From Boesenbergia rotunda (Eukaryota; Streptophyta; Magnoliopsida; Zingiberales; Zingiberaceae), in the NCBI GenBank assembly GCA_024364735.1, contig JAGFNQ010008801.1:53245-117244 (forward strand): a DNA stretch of 64,000 nucleotides. Reading direction: 5' to 3'. Shown piece by piece: positions 21,718 through 32,092 of the stretch (position 1 is its first letter; each line of letters opens with the position of its first letter). The translations under genes and the position numbers were made by a program. Under the pieces are notes generated by a model, which did not search any database, had not been told where the DNA came from, and was given only the letters and a program-made list of their open reading frames with translations.

Positions 21718-22941
21718 GTGCAATCTGTAACTGCCAACATTAATACCATCCCAACATTAACTGGTTCAAATTTTGCTGAATGGAAAGAATACGTGATCGT
21801 AATCTTAGGCTGCATGGACTTGGACTATGCATTAAGGAATGATCGTCCCGCACCTTTGACCAATGCTAGCACTATAGAGCAGAGGGCTGAATTTCAACTG
21901 TGGGAGAAATCAAATCGCATGAGTCTAAGCATCATGAATCTTTCCATACCGACACAAATAAATGGCACAATAACAAAGAGTGAAGATGCTTGGAGATTCC
22001 TTAACCAAATAAAAGTCGAGACTACCACACTTCTTACGAAGTTGGTAACCATGCAGTACAGTGGTAAAGGAAACATAAGGGAGTACATTATGGAGATGTC
22101 CAATATAACGATAAGTCTGAAAGCACTAAAACTCGATATGTCTGAGAGTATGTTAGTGCATTTCGTCTTGATGCCTCTGCCTGCATGGTTCACTCCTTTT
22201 AAGATATCGTATAATACTCAAAAGGAAAAGTGGACATTGAATAAGCTTATTGCTCAATGCGTGCAAGAGGAGGGGAGACTGAAGATTGAGATATCTGAAA
22301 GTGCTCACTTAGCATCTGGTTCTCAAAATGCGAGCAAGAGGCGAAAGAGGATCAATAACAAAGGTAAGGGAAAGAAAACTGTAGATTCTGGAGGCAATGA
22401 CCATAAGGAGCAAAAGAAGCAAGATAAGGAATTCACTTGTTACTTTTGCAAGAAGAAAGGTCATATGAAGAAAGACTGCCTCAGGTATGCCAACTGGCGT
22501 GTAAAGAAGGGTAAACTTCTCAACCTTGTTAGTTCAGAAGTCAATTTAACTATTGTACCCATTGACACTTGGTGGATAGATACTGATGCTACTACTCACA
22601 TAAGTATCACTATGCAGGGTTGTCTTAGGAGCCGACTTCCACTTGATGGTGAAAGATACATCTATATGGGGAATGGAAAAAAGGCTGCAGTAGAGGCTAT
22701 TAGTGTTTTAAGGCTTTATTTAGGAGCTGATGTTTATTTGGATTTGGAGAATATGTTCATTGTACCGTCTTTCAGACGAAACTTAATTTCAATTTCTTGT
22801 TTGGACAAATCAGGTTATTCTTGTTCATTTGGAAATGAAATGTTTAATATTTTCTATAATTCAATTTTGATTGGTAATGGTTCCTTGGTTGATAAACTTT
22901 ATAAATTAAACACATTTACTCCTACGATTGACAACGTATAA
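21718..22941 (+). pseudogene. Element A gag, protease and pre-integrase
   Basis: The frame is open for 407 codons but begins with GTG directly behind a TTTCAG that looks like a splice acceptor. The original start codon is therefore lost or supplied by splicing. The UBN2-type capsid region (WKEYVIVILGCMDLDYAL, SIMNLSIP) is followed by a CCHC zinc knuckle CYFCKKKGHMKKDC at about residues 241-254. The protease site is WWIDTDATTHI: the essential glycine after D-T is an aspartate, so the enzyme should be inactive. The frame stops at 22941 before the HRRLGH motif. Confidence 0.88.
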
Positions 22942-23634
22942 TTGACCAACGAGAATTCTTCTATGTTATGGCATAGGCGTTTAGGACATATATCCAAACA
23001 ACGCCTATAAAGGTTAATTTCACATGGAATTCTTGATTCCCTTGACATGTCAGACTTTGATGTCTGCATAGAGTGTGTTAAGGGGAAGATAACTAACAAA
23101 AGGAACAAAGGGGCTAGCCGTTGTAGTGATGTTTTGGAGCTAATACATACGAATATTTGTGAACCATTCCCTAAAGCATCTTGGAATGGATACACATATT
23201 TTATTAGCTTCATAGATGACTATACTAGATTTGGCTATCTGTACCTTATTCATGAGAAGTCGCAATCATTGGACATGTTCAAAATTTTCAAAGCCGAAGT
23301 TGAACTTCAACTAGGTAAGAAAATTAAAGTCGTCCGATCCGACCGTGGAGGGGAATATTACGATCGATATGATGGATCATGTGAACAACGTCCAGGACCT
23401 TTTGCAAATTACCTTGCTGAGTGTGGGATTGTGCCTCAGTATACCATGCCTGGTACACCCAGTCAGAATGGTGTAGCTGAGCGTCGTAATCGGACCCTAA
23501 AAGGCATGGTGAGAAGTATGATGGCTTTCACTTCTCTACCGGAGTCTTTGTGGGGTGAGACACTCAAGACTGCAGTTTACCTTCTCAATAGAGTACCTAG
23601 TAAGGCAGTAACAAAAACCCCATTCGAGATGTGA
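22942..23634 (+). pseudogene. Element A integrase
   Basis: WHRRLGH (about 22970) with a stop soon after leads to the frame 23047-23634, which contains CIECVKGK, the core sequences VVRSDRGGEY and NGVAERRNRT, and the C-terminal LLNRVPSKAV. The first catalytic aspartate is replaced: the motif reads HTNICEPF. A stop at 23632-23634 breaks the chain before the LHVWGC motif. Confidence 0.88.
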
Positions 23635-25616
23635 ACGGGTAGAAAGCCTACCATTAGGCATTTACACGTCTGGGGTTGTCCAGCTGAGGCTAGGCCTTAC
23701 AAGCCTAATGAAAAGAAACTGGACTCAAGAACTGTTAGCTGCAATTTTATAGGTTACTCTGAGAGATCAAAGGGGTATAAATTTTATGATCCATCTAATA
23801 GATCCTTCTTCGAAATAAGAAACACTAAGTTTATTGAAGACAGTGGGAGCGATAAAATCAGGGAAGTATCTTTTGAGGAAAGCGTTGTCAATCCTCCTAT
23901 GGTCACTACTAGTGCAATCAGTAGTGGTATGGTGACCATACCACACATTATGGATATTGTGCCCTTAAGGCGATCCACAAGGGAACGGAGAAGCACGAAT
24001 TCTCGTGATTATGTTTATCTCCAAGAGCATGAGTTTGATATACGTTGGAAAGTGATCATACATTTTTCCAAGAAGTCAAACAATGCTCTAACCCTGAAAG
24101 GTGGATTAACGCCATGCAAGAAGAGTTAAAGTCTATGGCAGACAACGACGTTTGGGAACTTGTCGAATTGCCTGAAGGTTCGAAACCCGTTGGTTGTAAA
24201 TGGATATTTAAAACCTAGCGAGATTCGAAGGGCAATATTGAAAGGTATAAGGCTCGTCTTGTTGCCAAAGGGATTCACTCAAAAGGAAGACATTGATTAT
24301 AAGGAGACTTTCTCACCTGTGTCAACGAAAGACTCCCTTAGGGTAATCATAACACTTGTAGCTCATTTTGATTTGGAGCTACATCAAATGGACGTAAAGA
24401 CTGCATTCCTCAATGGAGACATAGAGGAGTCTATATATATGGTGCAACCGGAGAACTTTGAGTCCTCATACTCAAAGCACCTAGTATGTAGATTAATGAA
24501 GTCCATTTATGGTTTAAAGCAGGCGTCCCGTTAATGGTATCGGAAATTTGATCAAGTGGTTACCTCATTTGGATTTAAAGAGAACCCCGTTGATCGGTGC
24601 ATATATGTCAAGTTCAGTGGGAGCAAGTTTGTTATGCTTGTTTTGTACGTGGATGATATATTGCTTGCGAGCAATAATAAGAGTCTACTGCATGAAACCA
24701 AGTCATTTCTATCTAGTAAATTTGAAATAAAAGATCTTGGTGAAGCATCTTTTGTTCTAGGCATTCAAATCTATCATGATCGATCAAGAGGCATTCTTGG
24801 ACTTTCACAACAAGCCTATATTGAGAAGGTGCTTATAAGGTATGGCATGCAGAACTGTACACCTAGTGACACACCTGTGCCAAGAGGTGACAAGTTCAGT
24901 TTGTAGCAGTGTCCACGACTTGAACTTGAAATAAAGGAGATGGAACAATTCCCATATGCATCAGAAGTGGGAAGTCTCATGTATGCACAAGTTTGCACTC
25001 GACTAGATATAACATTTGTAGTTGGGATGTTAGGCAGAGATATGTTAATAACCCAGGACCGTCACACTGGAAAGCAATTAAAAGAATGATGCGGTATTTG
25101 CAAAGAACTAAAAGACACATGCTCACGTATCAAAGGTTAGATCATCTGGAGGTGATTGGTTATTCAGACTCCGATTTTGCTGGATGCTTAGATAGCAGGA
25201 GGTCCACTTCAAGCTATATCTTCATGCTTGCTGGAGGGGCTATATCTTGGAAGAGCGTTAAGCAGACGCTAGTAGCTACTTCTACTATGGAGGCAGAATT
25301 GGTAGCATACTATGAAGCATCCAATCACGGGATTTGACTGTGGAACTTCATCACAGCATTGCATATCATTGATGGCATTGACAGACCACTGATGATCTAC
25401 TGTGATAATAAAGCTGCAGAACTTTATGCCAAGAACAACCGCAATTCATCGAAGTCCAAGCACATCGACATTAAGTTTCTAACGGTTAAAGAGAGAGTTC
25501 AGAGTCGCTAGATTATGGTAGAGCACATTTGCACAGATTCCATGTTGGCCGATCCACTCACCAAACGCTTGGTGCCCAAGGTGTTTCATGCGCATGTTGT
25601 GGATGGAAGAAGAACT
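23635..25616 (+). pseudogene. Element A reverse transcriptase and RNase H
   Basis: The integrase tail (HVWGCPAEARPYKP..GYSERSKGYKFYDP) leads to RT in several frames: GCKWIFK then TAG at about 24219, YKETFSPVSTKDSLR and MDVKTAFLNGDIEESIYM, then GLKQASR and TAA at 24532. The catalytic LYVDDILLAS is in the frame 24556-24906. RNase H (GYSDSDFAGCLDSRRSTSSY, STMEAELVAYYEA) is in the frame 24993-25337, with its end, YCDNKAAELYAK and ADPLTKRL, beyond a stop at 25337. Multiple stops show that this polymerase is dead. Confidence 0.88.
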
Positions 25617-26172
25617 CATCTAGTGGGAGTCTGTATTTATTTTATTGCTCTATGTTAATAAAGACAAACATTTTATTTTGATTATTGTATGTACTTCAGG
25701 TTCAAAATATTAATGGGGATTCATATGTTTATTTGACACTTTGAATACGATATCATGATTTACTACTGCTGTTTAGCATTTGGTGTTTGTAAATATGATA
25801 CAGATTCCTTTCAGAATCATAAAGTTTGGATCATGATTTGCTGTTGCAGTTTAGCATAAGGTATTTGCAAATATGATCAGACTCTTTTGAGTCGCTTTGG
25901 AACAGTTAGAAATTGACATGTACTGATCACATTTCATGTAATTTCTACTCTATACATCCGTATCTTAATCTATGTCGTTAATGACATTGGTATTGTTATT
26001 ACTATTGGGGCTTGTTACGATCATATACAGTAGCTATTACCTCTTTAGTCCTATACCAATGAAGTTAATGGACCAGATTGTTTATAGGCGTATCTTGTAC
26101 CCATAAAGTTTGATATCAACTAAAGTTTTGCTTGTATTTACGATACAACTCACATATAGCCCAAGTGGGAGA
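25617..26172 (+). other. Non-coding 3' region and polypurine tract of element A
   Basis: There is no open reading frame of note. An internal purine tract AGTGGGAGT (25622-25630) follows the end of pol, and the LTR-adjacent tract AAGTGGGAGA lies at 26163-26172. In between, a degenerate direct repeat (GGATCATGATTTGCTG near 25828 and ATATCATGATTTACTAC near 25749, each followed by TTTAGCAT) occurs twice. Confidence 0.65.
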
Positions 26173-27734
26173 TCATTGAATATTATTATTTGTTAGGATC
26201 GATTCTGTACGCTAGAGGGGTGAATAGCGTTTTGAAGTCTTTCTTGAATCTGCATTGTTAGTAGCACAGCGGAATATACAATAAACAACAAAAACAACGC
26301 TAACAATACCAGATTTAGTTGGTATCCACCCCGGTCGGGTGACTAATCCAACAATCCTTCAGCGGATCAAACCCCGGATAACCTCCGGCTAGAACTTGTC
26401 GCTCCTTGTGGGTGGAGAAACCTCGCCACAACACCAAGGACACTTAGAGAACAAAGTAGACTACTATCTTGCCTTAGCCAAGCAAGATTCGTCAAAAAAC
26501 TCAGCCACCACGACGTCCTCTTTAAATAGGACTCGGAGCTGATTTCTCGCTACCAGTCGACTGCCCCCATGGCAGTCGACTGGTGCCAGCCAAATTCGAC
26601 CGTTGCACCTCAACGTTCGAATTCTCAGCCAGCTCACCAGCCACCTACCAGTCGACTGCCCCCAGGGCAGTTGACTGGTCCAGGCTTGAGACCATTCTGT
26701 GAGTTTCACCAGTCGACTGCCACAATGGCAGTCGACTGCCCTACTCACACACCTAAGGTTTCCATCCTGAGTACATTCCACTCCGCACTCAAACCCTAGG
26801 ATTTCCCGATTACAATCACACTGCACTCGTACCCTCACGACTTGACTGACTCCTCCTCCGCAGCCTCGACTGTTGCCTTCGTACCCTCTTCATCTTCGGC
26901 TCCCGTCCCTCGGATGCACGCAAGCCTCCAGCTTGCCTCCATGCCATCCTTCACGCATGCCTCGAAGTCCGCGCCCATCAGCTCATCATCCCTGCTCACC
27001 AAGGTCCCTCGGATGCGCACGCAAGACTCCAGCTTGCCTCTATGCCATCCTTCACCATACTGAGGCCGTCCAGTTAAGTCCATATGTGTAACCTGTACAG
27101 CCTGCACACTCAACATACACATATAAGTAAACAAGGGTAAACCTAACTTAAACCCTTTGCCCAAACATCAAAACCTATGGTCACTCCGGACCATCTTAGG
27201 GCCGATTGCTCCAACATTATTATCCCTATTAGGTGGGTTTATTTGTAAGTTGCACATGTAAATACAATCTGAGCCCTTAAAGTGATCTAACTTATATTTA
27301 TTGGATTTCAGATTATTGGATGCGGGTTCAATGTATAGAACCCTTTAGACCAATCTGTTATTATCTATGGGCTGATAACAGATTGGATTTCTATATAAAG
27401 GGGAGGTCCCCAAGGGTTTAGGGATTATCTTGACCTAATTTCTTATTCCCCATTGACAAGAAACTTTACGGCGCCGTCAATCATAAGCCCCTTGGAAGAT
27501 TCTCTTTCTTTCCGCTGCATTTTCTTCCACAGGGATCAAGCCGAAGATGCCACGACAAAGACTATGGCTAATCAATCAGGTTCTTTGTCTTTCGGTTTAT
27601 GCCTTTTATTTATGTTATGTCATGATTCGATGAAACAATAGATCCATGCTTATATATATATTATGTTTTCTCTTCGAGTTCTTATTTGGTTTTCTAGAAT
27701 TCATGCGGTTAGGAGAAAACACAATGTTCTATCA
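26173..27734 (+). repeat. 3' LTR of element A, split by solo LTR G1
   Basis: The parts 26173-26190 and 27217-27734 together match the 5' LTR. The first bases read TCATTGA instead of TGTTGGA, so the LTR terminus has mutated. The last bases TTCTATCA abut the duplication ATTCA. Confidence 0.9.
26191..27216 (-). mobile_element. Solo LTR of family G, copy 1 (Sirevirus-like)
   Basis: It is 1026 bp, flanked by the duplication TTATT (26186-26190 and 27217-27221). It opens TGTTAGGATC with GCTAGAGGGGTGAATAGCG just inside and ends GCTCCAACA. The AGAGGGGTGAATA box next to the terminus is shared with the minus-strand ends of elements B, C and F, so the LTR is taken as minus-oriented. Three CAGTCGACTG palindrome pairs lie at 26553-26740. 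Confidence 0.9.
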
Positions 27735-27795
27735 ATTCACGGATGCAATCCAAACTTCCCCCACGAGTTGCCAAGTGAAGCGGGGTGTTGCCGAG
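27735..27795 (-). pseudogene. XB3-like ankyrin exon, 5' part, cut by element A
   Basis: The minus strand reads GNTPLHLATRGGSLDCIRE and is then interrupted at 27735 by the LTR end of element A. The acceptor in front of it is not canonical (the bases before GGC are CTC), so either the site has mutated or the exon starts further upstream. Confidence 0.85.
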
Positions 27796-27880
27796 AAAAT
27801 TGTGAATTTGGATCTTTTGAGCTCACCGTGAAGTCACAATCTACAGAATTAAGTGTCAGAAGAAAAGAGCAAGCAGATTG

Positions 27881-28021
27881 CCCATATCGGCCAGTTGAAG
27901 CACAGACGAGAGCTCCGCTGTCCAAGAGAATATGAACACAGTTGGGTCGTCTTTGCCTGGAAGCGAGGTGCAGAGGCATCACCCCTGAGCCATCTCTCAG
28001 GTTGACAAATCGTGCGAATCC
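27881..28021 (-). pseudogene. XB3-like ankyrin exon
   Basis: It opens after a TTTCACAAG acceptor with GFARFVNLRDGSGVMPLHLA and continues SRQRRPNCVHILLDSGALVC to STGRYG. The expected GT donor after the last codon reads GC, either a rare GC donor or a mutation. The exon itself has no stop. Confidence 0.85.
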
Positions 28022-28123
28022 CTTGTGAAATCCACAAAACAAGGAAATAGACAAGTTCCAATACCTTGATGAATTGAGCTACATGATAAAGCCAATGGTT
28101 GGTGGATCCCCATGGGGTCTTAC

Positions 28124-28250
28124 CAAGAATCGGTGACTTGTGCGGATTTGGCCGTCAGCAAATCGATTGCTAACAATCTGAGTGACCATAATATGCAGCA
28201 TAATGCAAGCATGTTTTTCCATGTCCTGAATCGAACATTAAGATCTAGTC
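28124..28250 (-). pseudogene. XB3-like ankyrin exon with stop and frameshift
   Basis: The minus strand reads CLHYAAYYGHSDC, then a TAG in place of a leucine codon. After a frameshift the remainder still matches the family up to a GTAAGA donor near 28124. The CLHxAAYYGH block is diagnostic for this ligase family. Confidence 0.8.
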
Positions 28251-28299
28251 ACGAGGAAGTAATTAGGAACAATTATTTGGAGGTAAAGAAGGGGTAAAT

Positions 28300-28420
28300 T
28301 TTGACTAGCTGCAGTAATTTGATTCACATTTGCCCCCGAATCAAGAAGCTTTGCAGGCACTCGATCTCCCTGTGCATCGCGACCAACATTAATGGAGTCT
28401 AGTTTTAGGAATAGATTCAC
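28300..28420 (-). pseudogene. Possible XB3-like ankyrin segment
   Basis: The minus strand reads VPAKLLDSGANVNQITAASQ, a typical ankyrin helix-turn pattern (LL..GANVN). It lies in the right order between exon 1 and the next clear exon, but clean splice borders were not found and the match to the family is weak. Confidence 0.4.
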
Positions 28421-28626
28421 AGAGAATGAGATATTGCTAAACGATTTGGGAGTTCAAAAGCGAGAACACCCTTTTATGCGCTTCCTCACCTGTTTATCTC
28501 GATTAGCAACATCGGGACTCGCAGATAGATCCAAGAGCAAAGATACAACTTGCGATCACAAAGTGGATCAAAAACGAAAACCCTCACAGATGAAGAAGTG
28601 GAGAGGTGGAGGAATGCCCTCACCTA

Positions 28627-28806
28627 GACGCGGCCATTGGCGGCAGCGATGTGCAGTGCGAAGAGGTGATTGTAGATGGTGGTCCGAAGCAGCAGAGAGG
28701 GGTCGTCGGTCAGGGCGTAGTCCACCGCTGCCAAGTCACTAGCTTGGACTGCGGTGAAGAATTCGTGCTCGTAGCTCCAGCTGGCGCAGCTCACGCCCTG
28801 GCCCAT
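28627..28806 (-). pseudogene. XB3-like exon 1
   Basis: The frame starts MGQGVSCASWSYEHEFFTAV at 28806 and ends in LHIAAANGRV, the first ankyrin repeat. The Gly-2 and Cys-7 arrangement is the membrane-anchor signal of the family. The last codon before the GTGAGG donor is TAG where family members have a glutamate codon, so one substitution makes a stop exactly at the exon border. Confidence 0.82.
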
Positions 28807-29367
28807 TGCCGCCCTGCCTCTCCGAGGTCCGATTACCTCCGACCAATCGACAGGAGCACCGGCGAAGGGGGAGGAACGTGGAGAAGAAGAGGATGATAAA
28901 GATTCAGCGGCTTTTTACCAAACGACGCACCTAAGAATTCATAATTATCAAAACGCGTACTGAGATTTTCTTTTTACTAAAGGGCGCATCAAATTTAGTA
29001 TTTTTCCTATTATACCCCTCCTGCCAAAAATCCTCTTTCTCAGTTAACAATTCTGAGACATGTGAACCACAATTGCAGACTTTTCAAATTAAAATAACAT
29101 ATCGTGATTCGGATGCCTCAGGGAGTCGACTTTTTCTCCTCTCTCTCTCTCTCAGCGTAGCAACCTAATTGTCATTGTCGAAGTTGGAGAACATTGTGGG
29201 TGCCCTAGCTGTGTTATAGTCGCGAGCTCATCCCCCAATCCCTCCCTCCAACGAAAACCCTAGGCAAGTGTGTTTGTGTGTCCCTCAGCCGACTTTAAGG
29301 GTTTGCGTGGAAGTCCACACTGATCGGCACTCTCAAGTTAGGATTTTTGCACTGCTTAATTTTCAAA
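28807..29367. other. Region between the divergent XB3-like and mobile-domain-like remnants
   Basis: This is the shared upstream region of two divergently arranged gene remnants. It contains an A+T-rich stretch and a CTCTCTCTCTCTCTCTC microsatellite (29132-29150), which in plants often marks promoters or 5' leaders. No gene is seen. Confidence 0.5.
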
Positions 29368-31480
29368 ATGATGAAAAAAAGGTCCTCTGCTAGTGTTTCA
29401 ACCTCTTCTTCCTTAGCAGTATCCACCAAGGTATGTTAATGAGCGGATTAGGTCAAAACAAGACTGTTTCTGCGCATGTTCATAAAAAATTTTATATTGA
29501 TTTGTCAAATATGAAAATATTTGGGTTTGGTTCTTAATAAATTTGTAATGTTTACAAACTGTAGGTTTCATATGACATTGGACAAAAATTACATTGATTC
29601 AGTGTGTTAGGTTACTTTAACAATTTTTTTAAACCATTTTAAATATTATATAGTAGACACATTGCGTAGATCAAAGAGTCTCCCTTCAGTATTTTCTTGG
29701 ACATACAAAAATTACAGCATATCCGTGGAATTTTGGTCAATATATTTGAAAGTTGGGATTCAACTTTGCAAGTTTTTAGATTTTCAGGTAATACTTTTAG
29801 TTATGAATTGTAAACACTAACTATAGTAAGATAAAATAGGGATAAAAAGAGTCTAAAATAATTTAATTTCAGACCCATTTCAGTGATTTCATTTCAGACC
29901 TACCGAGGGCCTGAAATGATTTCACTTCAAGCCCACGTTGGACCTGAAATGATTAAATTTCAGGCCCACATTGGGCTTGATATGAAATCATTTTAGGCCT
30001 ATATTCTTGAAGATAATTAAATATTTTAAATGTTTCAGATGTACTGGTTGCGTTCACCAGACGAGATGTTACATTGTTACTGGGTATAGCTAACCGAGGT
30101 GTTTCGGTCCCTATTAATTCAAATAATGCATCGGGTGACCTATATATCTTACTTACTTCTCAAAAGAAAAACAACTTACCAAAACATGAATTGAGGAGTT
30201 ACTTAAATATTATGCTAAAAGTGTTGAATCAAAGGATGATATTTTATTAGTGTGTAAATTCTATATTTTGTATATATTTGTTTGTGTCTTATTTTTGTCT
30301 AGTACATATAAGGTCCCTCTAGGTCTTGTTGATATAGTAGATAATTATGAGAATCTTGGTAGATTCAACTAGGTTGAAGTCATTCATCAATTTTTGATTC
30401 AACAATTATCTAAGATTGGGGACTTATTTTCATCAACTCAGAGATACCATACCGGCACCACCCTCCCTTACCTAAAGGGATTTGCTGGCCTTTTAGAAGT
30501 GAGTATAATTTTGTTTTTAAATTTTATAATATTTTGTTGTCGTTTATGTATTTGTATGTAGCACTTGGTATATGCATATTTTTTAGAGCATGTACTAATT
30601 CAAAAATCATACAATATTCAAAGACCCCGAATAAATATGTAGAGGAATATTTCTTCGTATATTAGTAGGGTGAGGGCCCTTGTCGACCGACTCTCGCCCA
30701 AAGAGGTAATTATTCTAAACTGTGACCTATGTTAGTTTGATATGAAGTTGATAATATTTGTGCACTTGTTAATTGACAGGTGATGATTGAAATAATTTCT
30801 AACCTAAATGAAAAAATATTGTTTGAGAACCTTGATATCGGTGATGGCATTCCACGCCCAATAGAGACATCACAAGGAGATGACACATAAGCTGTAAGGC
30901 AAAGTACTAAGGAATGTGGTGACTGCATCCTTAAAGACAACCGAATCAACAGAGGAGAACATTTTTTTGAATGAAAGGGTTAAGGAATTACTTGCAATAA
31001 TTGAAAAAAATGGCATGGAGGGTCAATCAAGCTATCCTATTGTCGATCCTCTTTTTGAACTAGTAGCTTGTAGAACAAGGAGAAGGAGAGGACGTGACCG
31101 AACTCGGTATGATTACAGGGATACTCCAATTTGCAGTCCATTATGACACCAGCTATTACCTAAGGGGAAGCGGAGCAAGAAACAAATATCAGATATCATA
31201 GACAAGGGAAAAAGGAAAATTAGTGGGGATGATATGGATGAAGCAAGAGAAACCATAACTGTAATGAAAGTTATGTCTGAAAAAGACATAGAGGAGGAAA
31301 CAAATAGGATCACCGAACTCTATAAAATGAGGCAACAAGACATTGTTGTATGTGATTTACTTTCATGTAAAATAGGTCAATTATATTGATTTTGGTCATT
31401 AATTATTATTTTTATATTTATCGATGTAGTTTGTGAAGAAACATTTTATGAATTCAAAGAAGAAAAATCAAGATAAAGAT
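29368..31480 (+). pseudogene. Plant-mobile-domain-like gene remnant, copy 1
   Basis: A short first exon (MMKKRSSASVSTSSSLAVSTK with a GTATGT donor at 29431) is followed by broken exon-like segments. These are 29690-29790 (HIRGILVNIFESWDSTLQVF), 30040-30500 (VLVAFTRRDVTLLLGIANRG, then in another frame ILLVCKFYILYIF, VPLGLVDIVDNYENLGRFN and LPYLKGFAGLLE before a GTGAGT donor), 30581-30705, and a charged C-terminal part (30916-31146 and beyond). The pattern 'F...DV...LG...G', a hydrophobic helix, then 'VD...NY..L....W' resembles the aminotransferase-like plant mobile domain family, but I cannot prove it. There are stops and frameshifts. Confidence 0.4.
29870..30002 (+). repeat. Cluster of TGAAATGATTT(C) inverted and direct repeats
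   Basis: Within 130 bp the elements CCTGAAATGATT, TTTCAGGCCC and CCCACRTTGGRCTTGA recur three or four times in both directions. One related piece (GCCTGAAATTTGGG..CAGGCCCAGCATTG) lies at 31819-31855. It could be an eroded MITE family. Confidence 0.5.
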
Positions 31481-32087
31481 GTGACTTACCTGCTAAATAA
31501 ATTGGAAAACCTAATGTAAGCTAGGACACATAATTTATTTAAAACAAACTAAACTATAAATAAAGAAATATAAAATATGAATAAATACATACAGTTTATA
31601 GAATAAAATAATTTTTATAGATAAATACATAATTAATAAAATTAAAATAAAATTAGTGTAAAAATATTTTGATAGAGTAAATATTTTTATACATTTTATA
31701 AAGATAAGAAAATTATGATAAATTCCAAATAATATATAGTATACATTAGAAATACTTAATTAATAAATATAGTTCAAATAATAAAAATTAATATATATAA
31801 GAAATAACATCCATGTAGAGCCTGAAATTTGGGAATATCAGGCCCAGCATTGAGCGAGATGTATAGCGTCCTACGGAGCCTTGTGGTTAGCAATCGTCGC
31901 AATTGAAGGTATGTTTTCCTCCATTGGAGTCATGTGGTTAACATCCTCGTAATCGGACCACTGGGAATGTATGTACCCTAATATTTAGTTTTTGATTTCC
32001 CTAATGGTTGTTGACCTTGGGTTAGCGATAGTCTATAGTGACTGACCGAATCTGAGCATCCCTTTATCTACGAAATCTAAGTGTTAA
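31481..32087. other. A+T-rich spacer, nothing recognised
   Basis: Very A+T-rich to 31800, then average composition with tandem-like CCTCGTGGTTAGCAAT / CATGTGGTTAACATC pieces (31880-31950). No gene. It ends at the target site of element B. Confidence 0.5.
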
Positions 32088-32092
32088 TTTTG

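Larger units (their letters stand above)
17300..27734 (+). mobile_element. Ty1/copia element A, full length with nested insertions
   Basis: Two 527-bp-class LTRs, a primer-binding site, gag-pol and a polypurine tract on the plus strand are bounded by the perfect 5-bp duplication ATTCA (17295-17299 and 27735-27739). Three later insertions are inside it: a SINE and a solo D LTR in the leader and a solo G LTR in the 3' LTR. The two LTRs differ at roughly 34 positions by eye, about 6 percent, so A is not recent. gag-pol carries at least six stops. Confidence 0.92.
15663..28806 (-). pseudogene. XB3: XB3/XBAT31-type ankyrin-RING E3 ubiquitin ligase, broken by copia element A
   Basis: Seven or so minus-strand exon segments collinear with plant XB3/XBAT31 proteins lie between 28806 and 15663: an MGQGVSC N-terminus, ankyrin repeats, a C3HC4 RING finger and a serine-rich tail. 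The MGxGxSC start of the family carries a myristoylation signal. The family adds ubiquitin to partners, and rice XB3 acts with the immune receptor XA21. Several independent lesions are visible: a TAG at the end of exon 1, a stop and frameshift in the exon at 28124-28250, frameshifts at about 16430 and 16520, and one in the RING. A 10.4-kb copia element sits inside an ankyrin exon. It is a pseudogene, though exon borders remain readable. Confidence 0.85.

Noticed and set aside
22899..23213. Minus-strand frame overlapping the A integrase.
   Set aside because: Shadow of the plus-strand pol, which has clear integrase motifs.
26569..27164. Several overlapping frames of 60-124 codons on both strands.
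   Set aside because: All lie within solo LTR G1; the corresponding frames in G2 are broken differently.
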